This document shows, one piece after another, positions 33,412 to 43,484 of a stretch of DNA of 64,000 nucleotides; position 1 is the stretch's first letter, and each line of letters begins with the position of its first letter. A program made the position numbers and the translations under genes. Origin of the DNA: Prevotella sp. (GTDB lineage: Bacteria > Bacteroidota > Bacteroidia > Bacteroidales > Bacteroidaceae); assembly GCA_024695815.1 (NCBI GenBank), contig JAILHK010000004.1:55852-119851 (forward strand), read 5' to 3'. A model generated the notes under the pieces. The model saw only the letters and a program-made list of their open reading frames with translations. It did not search any database and was not told the DNA's origin.

Positions 33412-33762
33412 ATGAATTTCACTTTGTTAATCACTGTCGTTTTGACAGCTATTACTCTGGTGGCAGGCGCCTATGTGGTGGCAAAGCTATTAGGACCACG
33501 ATCCTATAATAAGGTGAAAGGAGAGCCGTTTGAATGCGGTATTCCTACGCGTGGCAGTAGCTGGATTCCCATCACCGTGGGCTACTATTTGTTTGCCATC
33601 TTATTCCTCATGTTCGATGTGGAAACTGTTTTCCTCTATCCATGGGCAGTTGTGGTGAAAGAGTTTGGTACGATGGCATTGCTGTCTATCGGCTTTTTCC
33701 TGTTGGTATTGGTATTAGGCCTGGCATACGCATGGCGGAAAGGAGCACTGGAATGGAAGTAA
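33412..33762 (+). CDS. nuoA: NADH-quinone oxidoreductase subunit A
   Basis: A 116-residue membrane subunit of complex I with three helices. It has the conserved loop EPFECGIPTRGSS (the Cys-containing segment near residue 40) and the acidic second helix FLMFDVETVFLYPWA. It is the first gene of the nuo operon. Its last 10 bp overlap nuoB. Confidence 0.96.
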   Translation: MNFTLLITVVLTAITLVAGAYVVAKLLGPRSYNKVKGEPFECGIPTRGSSWIPITVGYYLFAILFLMFDVETVFLYPWAVVVKEFGTMALLSIGFFLLVLVLGLAYAWRKGALEWK

Positions 33763-34466
33763 GAAAACCGAAGATCAAGGCTGTTCCCTATGACGAGTTC
33801 AAAGACAACGCGTCGCTGGAGAAGCTGGTTGATGAGCTCCATGAGGGTGGTGTCAACGTGGTGACAGGTACACTGGACCAGATGATCAACTGGGGTCGTT
33901 CTAACTCCCTGTGGTCGCTGACCTTTGCCACATCATGCTGTGGTATCGAGTTTATGGCTTGCGGTTGTTCGCGTTACGACTTCTCACGCTTTGGCTTCGA
34001 GGTGACGCGTAACTCTCCACGTCAGGCCGACCTGATCATGTGTGCTGGTACGATAACCCATAAGATGGCTCCTGCGCTGAAGCGTCTGTACGACGAGATG
34101 GCCGAGCCAAAGTATGTGGTGGCCGTAGGTGGCTGCGCTATCAGCGGCGGTCCCTTCAAAGGCAGTTATCACGTAGTGAAGGGCATTGAGGAAATCATTC
34201 CCGTGGATGTGTTTATCCCTGGCTGTCCTCCACGTCCGGAGGCTATCCTTTACGGTATGATGCAGTTGCAGCGTAAGGTGAAGGTGGAGAAGTTCTTTGG
34301 TGGTGCTAACCACAAGCAGAACAAGGACGAGCGTGAGTTGGGTGTATCTAACGAAGAGCTCGTGGCACGTCGCTTGGGCGACCACCGTCGCGAGACTATC
34401 GTGGTGACCGATGTACCCCAGGACTTTGTAGAAGAAATTAAAGAAAAGAAGGAGGAGCAGGCATGA
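33753..34466 (+). CDS. nuoB: NADH-quinone oxidoreductase subunit B
   Basis: A 237-residue subunit that holds the terminal iron-sulfur cluster N2 next to the quinone site. Cluster ligands lie in SCCGIEFMACG, the Cys of GGCAISGGP and PGCPPRPEAILYGMM. The ATG at 33753 is used because it lies within the end of nuoA (10-bp overlap) and begins conserved sequence; the upstream open frame is not conserved. A charged C-terminal tail of about 40 residues extends past the core. It overlaps nuoCD by 4 bp. Confidence 0.95.
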   Translation: MEVRKPKIKAVPYDEFKDNASLEKLVDELHEGGVNVVTGTLDQMINWGRSNSLWSLTFATSCCGIEFMACGCSRYDFSRFGFEVTRNSPRQADLIMCAGTITHKMAPALKRLYDEMAEPKYVVAVGGCAISGGPFKGSYHVVKGIEEIIPVDVFIPGCPPRPEAILYGMMQLQRKVKVEKFFGGANHKQNKDERELGVSNEELVARRLGDHRRETIVVTDVPQDFVEEIKEKKEEQA

Positions 34467-36025
34467 AATTAGAGTTCTTATCATTCGACTTTGAGAAGTT
34501 CGCTAAGGAAATGCAGAACTTGAAAGACCAAAAGGGCTTTGACTTCCTGGTAACCATCGTTGGCGAAGACTTCGGTGAGGAAGGCCTGGGATGTGTCTAT
34601 ATTTTAGAAAATACGAACACGCATGAGCGCACGAGCGTGAAGACCATCGCTAAGGTGGTGGACGGCGAGAGCGTGATACCAACGGTGACAAACCTGTGGA
34701 AGGGTGCCGACCTGTTGGAGCGCGAGGTGTTTGACTTCCTGGGCGTTAAGTTCCTGGGCCACCCCGACATGCGTCGCCTCTTCTTGCGCAACGACTTTAA
34801 GGGATTCCCACTGCGTAAGGACTTCAAGGCTACAAACGAATATACGCTGGAGGACGATCAGGAGCCTGACTACGGACTGGAGTACAGTTTGGACAAGGAC
34901 GGCAAACTGCACGTCAAAGAGAACCGCCTGTTTACCAACGACGACTATGTGGTGAACATCGGTCCTCAGCACCCCTCAACCCACGGCGTGCTGCGACTGC
35001 AGACCGTGTTGGAGGGTGAGACCGTGAAGCGCGTATATCCCCATCTTGGTTATATCCACCGCGGTATCGAGAAGATGTGGGAGTCTATGACCTATCCACA
35101 GACACTGGCCCTGACCGACCGTCTGAACTACCTCTGTGCCATGATGCAGCGCCACGCATTGGTGGGCGTCATCGAAGAGGCTATGGAGGTAGAGCTGACC
35201 GACCGTATCCACTATATCCGTACGATCATGGACGAGCTGCAGCGTCTGGACAGTCACCTGCTGTTCACCTCATGCTGTGCGCAGGACCTGGGTGCACTCA
35301 CCGCCTTCCTCTATGGCATGCGCGACCGTGAGCACGTGTTGAACGTGATGGAGGAGACAACCGGTGGACGCCTGATTCAGAACTACTACCGCATCGGTGG
35401 TCTGCAGGACGATATCGATCCTAATTTCGTGAAGAACGTGAAGGACCTGATTAAGTATCTGCGCCCCATGATTCAGGAGTATATGGACGTGTTTGGCAAT
35501 AACGTCATCACACACAATCGTCTGGAGAACGTAGGACCTATGTCGCTCAAGGATTGTATCAACTATGGTGTGACCGGACCTGCCGGACGCGCTTCTGGTT
35601 GGAAGAACGATGTGCGTAAGAATCATCCATACGACATGTATGGCAAGGTGGACTTCGAACAGTGCCTCGAGACCAGCAATGACTCTATGGGCCGTTATCT
35701 GGTTCATATCAAGGAGATGTATCAAAGTCTGAACATCATCGAACAGCTGATCTACAATATTCCTGAGGGCGACTTCTACGTCAAGCAGAAGCCTATCATC
35801 AAGGTGCCCGAAGGACAGTGGTACTTCTCGGTAGAGGGTGCTGCCGGTGAGTTTGGCGTGTACCTCGACTCGAAGGGTGACAAGAGCCCTTACCGCATGA
35901 AGATGCGTCCTATGGGACTCTCGCTCGTTGGAGCACTCGATCCGATGTTGCGCGGACAGAAGATTGCCGACCTGGTGACCACTGGCGCGGCCATCGACAT
36001 TGTTATACCTGATATTGATAGATAG
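34463..36025 (+). CDS. nuoCD: NADH-quinone oxidoreductase fused subunits C and D
   Basis: A 520-residue fusion. The NuoC part (about 1-130) ends with LEREVFDFLGVKFLGHPDMRRLFLRNDF. The NuoD part (from about 155) has the quinone-site His pair in NIGPQHPSTHGVLR, YIHRGIEKMWESMTY, RLDSHLLF and the C-terminal GALDPMLRGQKIADLVTTGAAIDIV. The two subunits form the arm that connects to the membrane. Its start overlaps the nuoB stop (ATGA). Confidence 0.95.
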   Translation: MKLEFLSFDFEKFAKEMQNLKDQKGFDFLVTIVGEDFGEEGLGCVYILENTNTHERTSVKTIAKVVDGESVIPTVTNLWKGADLLEREVFDFLGVKFLGHPDMRRLFLRNDFKGFPLRKDFKATNEYTLEDDQEPDYGLEYSLDKDGKLHVKENRLFTNDDYVVNIGPQHPSTHGVLRLQTVLEGETVKRVYPHLGYIHRGIEKMWESMTYPQTLALTDRLNYLCAMMQRHALVGVIEEAMEVELTDRIHYIRTIMDELQRLDSHLLFTSCCAQDLGALTAFLYGMRDREHVLNVMEETTGGRLIQNYYRIGGLQDDIDPNFVKNVKDLIKYLRPMIQEYMDVFGNNVITHNRLENVGPMSLKDCINYGVTGPAGRASGWKNDVRKNHPYDMYGKVDFEQCLETSNDSMGRYLVHIKEMYQSLNIIEQLIYNIPEGDFYVKQKPIIKVPEGQWYFSVEGAAGEFGVYLDSKGDKSPYRMKMRPMGLSLVGALDPMLRGQKIADLVTTGAAIDIVIPDIDR

Positions 36026-36026
36026 T

Positions 36027-37124
36027 ATGGAACATATATTCGATTTTTCACAGGTGACCACCTGGTTCCACGACCTGCTGACGCTGACGTTGGGACTGGG
36101 CGACTTTTGGGCCATACTCATTGAGTGTGTGCTCGTGGGCGCAGCTGTGCTGGGTGCCTACTCGGTCATCGCTATGATTCTGATTTTCATGGAGCGTAAG
36201 GTCTGCGCCTACTTCCAGTGCCGTATTGGTCCGGTGCGCGTAGGTCCTTGGGGCTTGCTGCAGGTTGTTGCCGACGTACTGAAGATGCTCATCAAGGAAA
36301 TCTTCTTCGTTGACAAGGCCGACAAGCTGCTCTACATCGTAGCTCCCTTCCTGGTAATCTTCGGTTCGGTAGGCGCCTTCTGCTTCCTGCCTTGGAACCG
36401 TGGTGCCCATATTCTGGACTTCAACGTGGGCGTCTTCCTGCTGACAGCCATCTCGTCTATTGGCGTGGTAGGCATCTTCTTGGCAGGTTGGGGTTCTAAC
36501 AACAAGTACTCGGTGGTTTCTGCCATGCGTTCGGCCGTGCAGATGATCTCGTACGAGATGTCGCTCTGCCTGTGTCTGATAACCGCCGTCATCCTGACAG
36601 GCACCATGCAGGTGAGTGGCATCGTTGAGGCTCAGAGCGGTCCTTGGGGCTGGCTCATCATTCAGGGACATGTGCCTGCACTGATAGCCTTCGTGGTGTT
36701 CCTTATCGCCGGTAATGCAGAGGCCAACCGCGGTCCCTTCGATATGGCAGAGGCCGAGAGTGAGCTGACAGCCGGTCACCACACCGAATACAGCGGTATG
36801 GGCTTCGGCTTCTTCTATCTGGCAGAGTTCCTGAACCTGTTTATCATTGCAGGTATCGCTGCTACTGTGTTCCTGGGCGGATGGGCACCTATCCAGATTG
36901 GTGTAGAGGCCTTCGACGAGGTGATGCAGTACATCCCCGGTATCGTGTGGTTCATGGGTAAGGCCTTCCTGCTGGTATGGCTGCTGATGTGGATTAAGTG
37001 GACCTTCCCACGTCTGCGTATCGACCAGATACTGAAGCTGGAATGGAAGTATCTGATGCCTATGGCTCTCATCAACCTGGTGCTGATGACAGTCGTAGTG
37101 GCTTTAGGTCTTTATATTAAATAA
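36027..37124 (+). CDS. nuoH: NADH-quinone oxidoreductase subunit H
   Basis: A 365-residue membrane subunit with about eight helices that lines the quinone channel. It has ERKVCAYFQCRIGPVRVGPWGLLQ near residue 65, VISYEMSL-type sequence (QMISYEMSLCLCL), NRGPFDMAEAESELTAGHHTEYSGM and FPRLRIDQILKLEWKYLMP. The ATG at 36027 follows the nuoCD stop by one base; an upstream TTG in frame is rejected. Confidence 0.95.
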   Translation: MEHIFDFSQVTTWFHDLLTLTLGLGDFWAILIECVLVGAAVLGAYSVIAMILIFMERKVCAYFQCRIGPVRVGPWGLLQVVADVLKMLIKEIFFVDKADKLLYIVAPFLVIFGSVGAFCFLPWNRGAHILDFNVGVFLLTAISSIGVVGIFLAGWGSNNKYSVVSAMRSAVQMISYEMSLCLCLITAVILTGTMQVSGIVEAQSGPWGWLIIQGHVPALIAFVVFLIAGNAEANRGPFDMAEAESELTAGHHTEYSGMGFGFFYLAEFLNLFIIAGIAATVFLGGWAPIQIGVEAFDEVMQYIPGIVWFMGKAFLLVWLLMWIKWTFPRLRIDQILKLEWKYLMPMALINLVLMTVVVALGLYIK

Positions 37125-37135
37125 GGTGTAGCAAA

Positions 37136-37681
37136 ATGGAAAACAATAAATCATATTTCGGAGAACTGGGACACGGCATCAAGACGTTGGCCACCGGTAT
37201 GAAGGTCACCATCGGTGAATACTTCAAGGACTACTGGACCAATAAGTCAACAGAGCAGTACCCAGAGAACCGTAAGACCACGCTCCATGTGGCAAAGCGC
37301 CATCGCGGCCGTCTGGTCTTTAAGCGCAATGAAGACGGTGCCTACAAATGCACGGCCTGCACACTGTGTGAGAAGGCTTGCCCTAATGGTACCATCAAGA
37401 TAACGGCCCACATGGCTGAAGACCCTGAGACGGGCAAGAAGAAAAAGGTGCTGGACGACTATCAGTACGACCTGGGCGACTGTATGTTCTGTCAGTTGTG
37501 CACCAACGCCTGCAACTTCGACGCTATCGAGTTTACGAATGACTTCGAGAACGCTACGTTCGACAGAGGTGCATTGGTGCTCCACCTGGACAAGGAAGTG
37601 TATCAGGGCGGTTCGCTGCCCAACATACAGGATGGTGGTGCCGAATGGCAGGTTGGTAAGTTTAACACTAAAAAGAAGTAA
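37136..37681 (+). CDS. nuoI: NADH-quinone oxidoreductase subunit I
   Basis: A 181-residue ferredoxin-type subunit carrying two [4Fe-4S] clusters. The motifs are CTACTLCEKACPNGTI and CMFCQLCTNACNFDAIEF. It passes electrons towards NuoB. In this organism the electron input module (NuoEFG) is not encoded in the operon, so NuoI is a possible docking site for a ferredoxin or other donor (inference). Confidence 0.95.
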   Translation: MENNKSYFGELGHGIKTLATGMKVTIGEYFKDYWTNKSTEQYPENRKTTLHVAKRHRGRLVFKRNEDGAYKCTACTLCEKACPNGTIKITAHMAEDPETGKKKKVLDDYQYDLGDCMFCQLCTNACNFDAIEFTNDFENATFDRGALVLHLDKEVYQGGSLPNIQDGGAEWQVGKFNTKKK

Positions 37682-37690
37682 AGAAGGACT

Positions 37691-38209
37691 ATGGCAAATT
37701 TAGTAGTATTTTGCATTCTTGCTGTTGTCATCCTTGGTTCAGCATTGCTGTGCGTGATGACGAAGCGAATCATGCGAGCAGCAACATTCATGTTGTTTGT
37801 GCTCTTTGGCGTAGCAGGTCTTTACTTCCTGCTTGACTATACTTATCTTGGTGCAGCCCAGATAGCTGTCTATGCTGGTGGCGTAACCATGATATATGTG
37901 TTTGCTATTCAGTTGGTTAGTAAGAGAACGCTACAGGGACTTGTTGAGCGTGTAAAGTGCTCACGTATGCTGTGGGGCGGTCTTGTGTCGCTGGTCAGTC
38001 TGGTCACCGTTGTCATGGTGTTCTTGAAGAACAACTTCATTCTGTGGGGAGGCATGATGCCTGATACAGAGGTGCCTATGAAAGAGATAGGTCATGCACT
38101 GGTGGGTAGCGACAAGTATCAGTATGTACTGCCTTTTGAGTTCATCTCAGTGTTCTTGCTGGCATGTATCATCGGTGGTTTGGTTGTTTCACGTAAAAAG
38201 GAGGATTAA
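37691..38209 (+). CDS. nuoJ: NADH-quinone oxidoreductase subunit J
   Basis: A 172-residue membrane subunit with five helices, including the conserved YTYLGAAQIAVYAGGVTMIYVFAIQL segment near residues 50-75 (the pi-bulge helix). It lies 9 bp after nuoI and 3 bp before nuoK. Confidence 0.93.
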   Translation: MANLVVFCILAVVILGSALLCVMTKRIMRAATFMLFVLFGVAGLYFLLDYTYLGAAQIAVYAGGVTMIYVFAIQLVSKRTLQGLVERVKCSRMLWGGLVSLVSLVTVVMVFLKNNFILWGGMMPDTEVPMKEIGHALVGSDKYQYVLPFEFISVFLLACIIGGLVVSRKKED

Positions 38210-38212
38210 GCT

Positions 38213-38521
38213 ATGGTACCTGTAGAATGTTATTTTGTGCTGAGTGCACTCTTGTTCTTTATTGGTGTTTTCGGCTTCGTCACCCGTCGCAACCTGATTG
38301 CCATGCTCATCTCTATTGAGCTGGTACTGAATGCCGTAGATATCAACTTTGCTGCATTCAACCGTCTGCTGTTCCCTGGCGAGTTCGAGGGCTTCTTTAT
38401 GACCCTGTTCTCGATTGGTGTCAGTGCGGCTGAGAGTGCTGTGGCAATTGCAATTATTATCAATGTCTATCGTAACTTCAAGAGCGATAGCGTGGAAAGT
38501 ATAACTAACATGAAAGGATAA
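38213..38521 (+). CDS. nuoK: NADH-quinone oxidoreductase subunit K
   Basis: A 102-residue membrane subunit with three helices and the two buried glutamates of the proton path (ISIELVLNAVDINF and SAAESAVAIAIIINVYR). It is 3 bp after nuoJ and 6 bp before nuoL. Confidence 0.95.
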   Translation: MVPVECYFVLSALLFFIGVFGFVTRRNLIAMLISIELVLNAVDINFAAFNRLLFPGEFEGFFMTLFSIGVSAAESAVAIAIIINVYRNFKSDSVESITNMKG

Positions 38522-38527
38522 AACGCT

Positions 38528-40516
38528 ATGATCTACGAATTATCTTATTTGATTCTGCTTCTGCCGCTGCTGTCCTTCCTTGTGTTAGGACTGGCTGGCA
38601 TGAAGATGCAGCACAAGACTGCCGGACTGATTGGCACTTGTTCGCTGTCGCTGGTTACACTCCTGTCTTACTGGACGGCCTTTGCTTACTTCACTGCCGA
38701 CCGTGTAAATGGTATCTACCAGACTATCGTACCTTATAACTTCACCTGGTTGCCACTCGGTAATCTGCACTTTGATATGGGTATCCTTCTGGATCCTATC
38801 TCGGTGATGATGCTTGTGGTTATCTCTACGGTGTCGTTGATGGTTCACATCTATTCGTTTGGCTATATGCATGGCGAGAAAGGCTTTCAGCGCTACTACG
38901 CATTCCTGAGCCTGTTTACCATGTCAATGTTGGGACTTGTCCTGGCCACCAACATCTTCCAGATGTATATGTTCTGGGAGTTGGTGGGTGTCTCTTCTTA
39001 TCTGCTCATCGGTTTCTACTATCCTTTGAAGCCTGCTATCGCAGCCAGTAAGAAGGCATTCATCGTGACCCGCTTTGCCGATATGTTCTTCCTCGTGGGT
39101 ATCCTGACCTTTGGTTACTTCACTGATTCGTTCAGCTTCTCGTTTGCTGGCGATATCGTGATGGGGCAGGGCACAACACCCTTCATCGAGGGTAACATTG
39201 CAAAAGCGGTGGCTGCTGGTGGATTCATCATTCCTACAGCCCTGGTACTGATGTTCATCGGTGGTGCTGGTAAGAGTGCCATGTTCCCACTGCACATCTG
39301 GTTGCCAGACGCCATGGAAGGACCAACACCTGTATCGGCACTGATTCACGCCGCTACGATGGTTGTGGCTGGTGTATTCCAGATTGCACGTATGTTCCCC
39401 CTGTGGATTGAATATGCACCTCAGGCCATGAGTATCGTGGTATGGGTGGGTGTGATTACCGCTTTCTATGCAGCTGCTGTGGCTTGTGCCCAAAGCGACA
39501 TTAAGCGTGTGCTGGCCTTCTCTACAATCTCTCAGATTGCCTTTATGATGGTGGCCCTGGGTGTATCACTGCCTGGTCATCATGGTGCGGTGCTCGACAA
39601 CCATGCACAGCTGGGTTATATGGCTGGTATGTTCCACCTGTTCACCCACGCTATGTTCAAGGCTTGCCTGTTCTTGGGAGCCGGTTGCATTATCCATGCT
39701 GTTCATAGCAACGAGATGGCGCTGATGGGTGGTCTGCGTAAGTATATGCCTATCACCCACATCACATTTCTGATTTCTTGTCTGGCCATCGCTGGTATTC
39801 CATTCTTCTCAGGTTTCAGTTCGAAGGATGAAATCATCACTGCCTGTATGGAATACAGTCCTGTGGTGGGTTGGATTATGACAGGTATTGCAGCGATGAC
39901 AGCATTCTATATGTTCCGTTTGTATTACGGCATCTTCTGGGGTACAGAGAACAAGGAGGCTCACGCGCACCATACGCCACACGAGGCTCCTCTCACGATG
40001 ACACTTCCTCTGATTGTGCTCTGTGTGATAACCGTTGGCGTGGGCGTTTACACCACGATTGCCGGTTTTGCTGGCTGGGGCGGTTCGTTCGGCAGCTTCG
40101 TTTCTGCTGCAGGCACCGACTATACCATTCACTTCAACGTACAGATTGCAGCCACCTCTACAGTGATAGCCATCCTGAGCATTTGTCTGGCCACCTATAT
40201 TTATAAAGGTGAGAGTCAGCCTATCGCTGACCGCCTGTATAAGGCGTTTCCCAAACTGCATCGTGCAGCCTATAAGCGCTTCTATCAGGACGAGATTTGG
40301 CAGTATGTGACACATCGTATCATTTTCCGTTGTATCTCTACCCCTATTGCCTGGTTCGACCGTCACGTGGTTGATGGCACGTTTAACTTCCTGGCCTGGA
40401 GCGCCAATGAAGGAGGCGAGAGCCTTCGCAGCTGGCAGAGCGGTGACGTACGTAAGTATGCAGTATGGTTCCTGACTGGCACCGTTGCATTAACATTAAT
40501 CCTTTTATGCATCTAA
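38528..40516 (+). CDS. nuoL: NADH-quinone oxidoreductase subunit L
   Basis: A 662-residue antiporter-like membrane subunit. It shows the discontinuous-helix and lysine/glutamate channel motifs FWELVGVSSYLLIGFYY, FPLHIWLPDAMEGPTPVSALIHAATMV and AQSDIKRVLAFSTISQIAFMM, and the C-terminal amphipathic arm after about residue 560. It forms the distal proton-pumping unit of complex I. Confidence 0.96.
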   Translation: MIYELSYLILLLPLLSFLVLGLAGMKMQHKTAGLIGTCSLSLVTLLSYWTAFAYFTADRVNGIYQTIVPYNFTWLPLGNLHFDMGILLDPISVMMLVVISTVSLMVHIYSFGYMHGEKGFQRYYAFLSLFTMSMLGLVLATNIFQMYMFWELVGVSSYLLIGFYYPLKPAIAASKKAFIVTRFADMFFLVGILTFGYFTDSFSFSFAGDIVMGQGTTPFIEGNIAKAVAAGGFIIPTALVLMFIGGAGKSAMFPLHIWLPDAMEGPTPVSALIHAATMVVAGVFQIARMFPLWIEYAPQAMSIVVWVGVITAFYAAAVACAQSDIKRVLAFSTISQIAFMMVALGVSLPGHHGAVLDNHAQLGYMAGMFHLFTHAMFKACLFLGAGCIIHAVHSNEMALMGGLRKYMPITHITFLISCLAIAGIPFFSGFSSKDEIITACMEYSPVVGWIMTGIAAMTAFYMFRLYYGIFWGTENKEAHAHHTPHEAPLTMTLPLIVLCVITVGVGVYTTIAGFAGWGGSFGSFVSAAGTDYTIHFNVQIAATSTVIAILSICLATYIYKGESQPIADRLYKAFPKLHRAAYKRFYQDEIWQYVTHRIIFRCISTPIAWFDRHVVDGTFNFLAWSANEGGESLRSWQSGDVRKYAVWFLTGTVALTLILLCI

Positions 40517-40522
40517 AGCGAT

Positions 40523-42031
40523 ATGAATATACTTAGTTTATTTGTACTGATTCCAGCCCTGATGCTTTTGGGATTGTGGGTAGCCCGCAATGTCAATCAG
40601 GTGCGTGGTGTGATGGTGACCGGTTCATCACTTCTGCTGGTCCTGTCAATATGGCTTTGCTACTATTTCGTAAGCGAGCGTAGCGCAGGCAATGCCGACG
40701 AGATGCTGTTGGTGGCTTCGACACCTTGGTTCGAGCCTCTGAACATCGCCTATAGCGTCGGTGTGGACGGCATCTCTGTAGTGATGCTGCTCTTGTCGAG
40801 CATTATCGTATTTACCGGTACTTTTGCCTCATGGCAGCTGAAGCCCATGACCAAGGAATATTTCCTGTGGTTTACCCTCCTTTCTACTGGTGTGTATGGC
40901 TTCTTTATCTGCACCGACATGTTCACCATGTTCATGTTCTATGAGGTAGCCCTGATTCCTATGTACCTCTTGATTGGTGTATGGGGTAGCGGTCGTAAGG
41001 AATATTCGGCTATGAAGCTCACCTTGATGCTGATGGGTGGTTCTGCGCTGCTCATCCTTGGCATCCTGGGTATCTACTACTTCAGTGGTCATACCACAAT
41101 GAATGTCAACGAGATTGCTGCTATGCACAATATCGATCCAGACATTCAGAATGTCTTCTTCCCATTCATCTTCATCGGTTTCGGTGTGCTGGGCGCTCTG
41201 TTCCCCTTCCACACATGGTCACCTGACGGTCATGCCTCTGCGCCTACCGCAGTATCCATGTTGCACGCAGGCGTACTGATGAAGTTAGGAGGCTATGGCT
41301 GTTTCCGTATCGCCATGTACCTGTTGCCTGATGCTGCGCAGGATTTGTCATGGATATTCCTGATTTTGACCACTATCTCTGTGGTTTACGGTGCCCTTTC
41401 AGCATGTGTTCAGACCGACCTGAAGTACATCAATGCCTATTCTTCAGTATCTCACTGTGGACTGGTGCTCTTTGCACTACTGATGATGTCGCAGACAGCT
41501 GTTACCGGTGCTATCCTGCAGATGCTCTCTCATGGTTTGATGACAGCCCTCTTCTTCGCACTGATTGGTATGATTTACGGTCGTACCCACACCCGTGACA
41601 TTCGCGAGTTGGCCGGTTTGATGAAGATTATGCCTTTCCTGGCAGTAGGTTATGTGATTGCAGGTCTGGCCAACTTAGGTCTTCCTGGCTTCTCAGGTTT
41701 TATTGCAGAGATGACCATCTTCGTGGGCTCGTTCGGTGCACAGCCTTTGGCTGGCGACCCAGATACCTCGTTCCGCATGGTGGCTACCATCATTGCATGT
41801 ATGTCTATTGTGGTGACAGCCGTTTATATCCTGCGTGTGGTAGGCAAGATTCTGTATGGTGAGGTTGAGAACAAGCACTACCTCGAACTGACAGACGCTA
41901 CATGGGATGAGCGCTTTGCAGTGATTTGCCTGATTTTCTGCGTGGCAGGTCTGGGTGTATGTCCTTTCCTGTTCAGCGACATGATTTCGCCAGCAGCAGG
42001 CAACATTCTTCGTTCAATTGGTGTAATGTAA
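40523..42031 (+). CDS. nuoM: NADH-quinone oxidoreductase subunit M
   Basis: A 502-residue antiporter-like subunit with about fourteen helices. Key segments are MFYEVALIPMYLLIGVWG (buried Glu), FPFHTWSPDGHASAPTAVSMLHAGVLMKLGGYG and QTDLKYINAYSSVSHCGLV. It lies 6 bp after nuoL. Confidence 0.96.
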   Translation: MNILSLFVLIPALMLLGLWVARNVNQVRGVMVTGSSLLLVLSIWLCYYFVSERSAGNADEMLLVASTPWFEPLNIAYSVGVDGISVVMLLLSSIIVFTGTFASWQLKPMTKEYFLWFTLLSTGVYGFFICTDMFTMFMFYEVALIPMYLLIGVWGSGRKEYSAMKLTLMLMGGSALLILGILGIYYFSGHTTMNVNEIAAMHNIDPDIQNVFFPFIFIGFGVLGALFPFHTWSPDGHASAPTAVSMLHAGVLMKLGGYGCFRIAMYLLPDAAQDLSWIFLILTTISVVYGALSACVQTDLKYINAYSSVSHCGLVLFALLMMSQTAVTGAILQMLSHGLMTALFFALIGMIYGRTHTRDIRELAGLMKIMPFLAVGYVIAGLANLGLPGFSGFIAEMTIFVGSFGAQPLAGDPDTSFRMVATIIACMSIVVTAVYILRVVGKILYGEVENKHYLELTDATWDERFAVICLIFCVAGLGVCPFLFSDMISPAAGNILRSIGVM

Positions 42032-42044
42032 TACTGTAGTAAAG

Positions 42045-43484
42045 ATGAACTATTCACAATTCTTAAATATGATTCCTGAGGCCACCCTGATGTTGGCCTT
42101 GGTGCTGGTATTCTTTGCCGACTTTGCACTGTATAAGAGCGAGCGCAAGACGTTTGTACTTGGCGTGTTGACTGGTGCGTTGCTGTTGTGCCAGCTGGTA
42201 CCGTGTTTCCTGGCAGAGCCCGCTACGGCTTTCGGTGGGATGTATGTGTCTTCTCCTATCGTCAATGTGATGAAGACCATCCTGACGCTGGGTACCTTTA
42301 TCGTGGTTGTTATGTCGCAGAAGTGGATGGCCTCCAACACAAAACTCTCAGGTGAGTTCTATATGCTGGTGCTCTCTACGCTTTTGGGCATGTATATGAT
42401 GATGTCTGCAGGCCATTTCCTGCTGTTCTTCCTTGGCTTGGAGATGGCTTCAGTGCCTATGGCATGTCTGGTGGCCTTCGACCGCTATAAGAAGAAATCA
42501 GCCGAGGCTGCAGCAAAGTATATCCTCACAGCTACATTCTCGAGTGGTGTGATGCTCTATGGCATCTCGTTCCTCTATGGCGCTGTGGGTACGTTGTATT
42601 TTGACGATATGGCTCAGGTCATCGAGTTGTCACCACTCACCATCATGGGTATGGTGTTCTTCTTCAGTGGACTTGGCTTCAAGATCTCTCTGGTTCCGTT
42701 CCACTTCTGGACGGCCGATACCTACGAGGGTGCTCCAACTCCCATCACCGGTTATCTGAGTGTTGTATCGAAGGGTGCTGCCACGCTGACGCTTGCCATC
42801 ATCTTGATGCATGTCTTTGGTCGTTTGGTAGAGTACTGGGAGCCTCTGCTTTGGATTGTCATCATGCTGACCATCACAGTAGGTAACCTGTTTGCCATCC
42901 GACAGACCGAGCTGAAGCGCTTCATGGCCTTCTCGTCAATCTCTCAGGCTGGTTATATCATGTTGGCCGTGATTGGTAACTCTGCACAGAGTTTGACTGC
43001 CTTGACCTTCTATGTGTTGGTATATGTGGCAGCCAATATGGCTGTGTTCACTGTGATTAGTGCTGTAGAAGAGAGCAACGGCGGACGTACGGACATGGCT
43101 GCCTACAATGGATTATATACCACCAATCCCAAGTTGTCACTGCTCATGACCCTAGCTTTGTTCTCATTGGCAGGTATTCCACCCTTTGCAGGTATGTTCT
43201 CAAAGTTCTTTGTATTCATGGCAGCTGTCAGCGGTCATGAGAGTGCGCCCTTCTGGCCATACTTTGTGGTATTCATCGCCCTGATCAACACAGTAGTGTC
43301 ACTCTACTACTACCTGTTGATTGTGAAGGCTATGTATATCACCAAGACCGATGCGCCTCTGCCAACCTTTAAGAATGGTGCAGCCATCAACTGGAGCCTC
43401 GCTATCTGTACGATTGGCATCCTGCTGTTTGGCGTTTGCTCATGTATCTATGAATGGATTGACAAGGCCGCAGTAGCTTTGTAA
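42045..43484 (+). CDS. nuoN: NADH-quinone oxidoreductase subunit N
   Basis: A 479-residue antiporter-like subunit with about fourteen helices. It has FFLGLEMASVPMACLVAFD, VPFHFWTADTYEGAPTPITGYLSVVSKGA and RQTELKRFMAFSSISQAGYIML. It is the last nuo gene and ends in a one-base overlap with mntP. Confidence 0.96.
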   Translation: MNYSQFLNMIPEATLMLALVLVFFADFALYKSERKTFVLGVLTGALLLCQLVPCFLAEPATAFGGMYVSSPIVNVMKTILTLGTFIVVVMSQKWMASNTKLSGEFYMLVLSTLLGMYMMMSAGHFLLFFLGLEMASVPMACLVAFDRYKKKSAEAAAKYILTATFSSGVMLYGISFLYGAVGTLYFDDMAQVIELSPLTIMGMVFFFSGLGFKISLVPFHFWTADTYEGAPTPITGYLSVVSKGAATLTLAIILMHVFGRLVEYWEPLLWIVIMLTITVGNLFAIRQTELKRFMAFSSISQAGYIMLAVIGNSAQSLTALTFYVLVYVAANMAVFTVISAVEESNGGRTDMAAYNGLYTTNPKLSLLMTLALFSLAGIPPFAGMFSKFFVFMAAVSGHESAPFWPYFVVFIALINTVVSLYYYLLIVKAMYITKTDAPLPTFKNGAAINWSLAICTIGILLFGVCSCIYEWIDKAAVAL

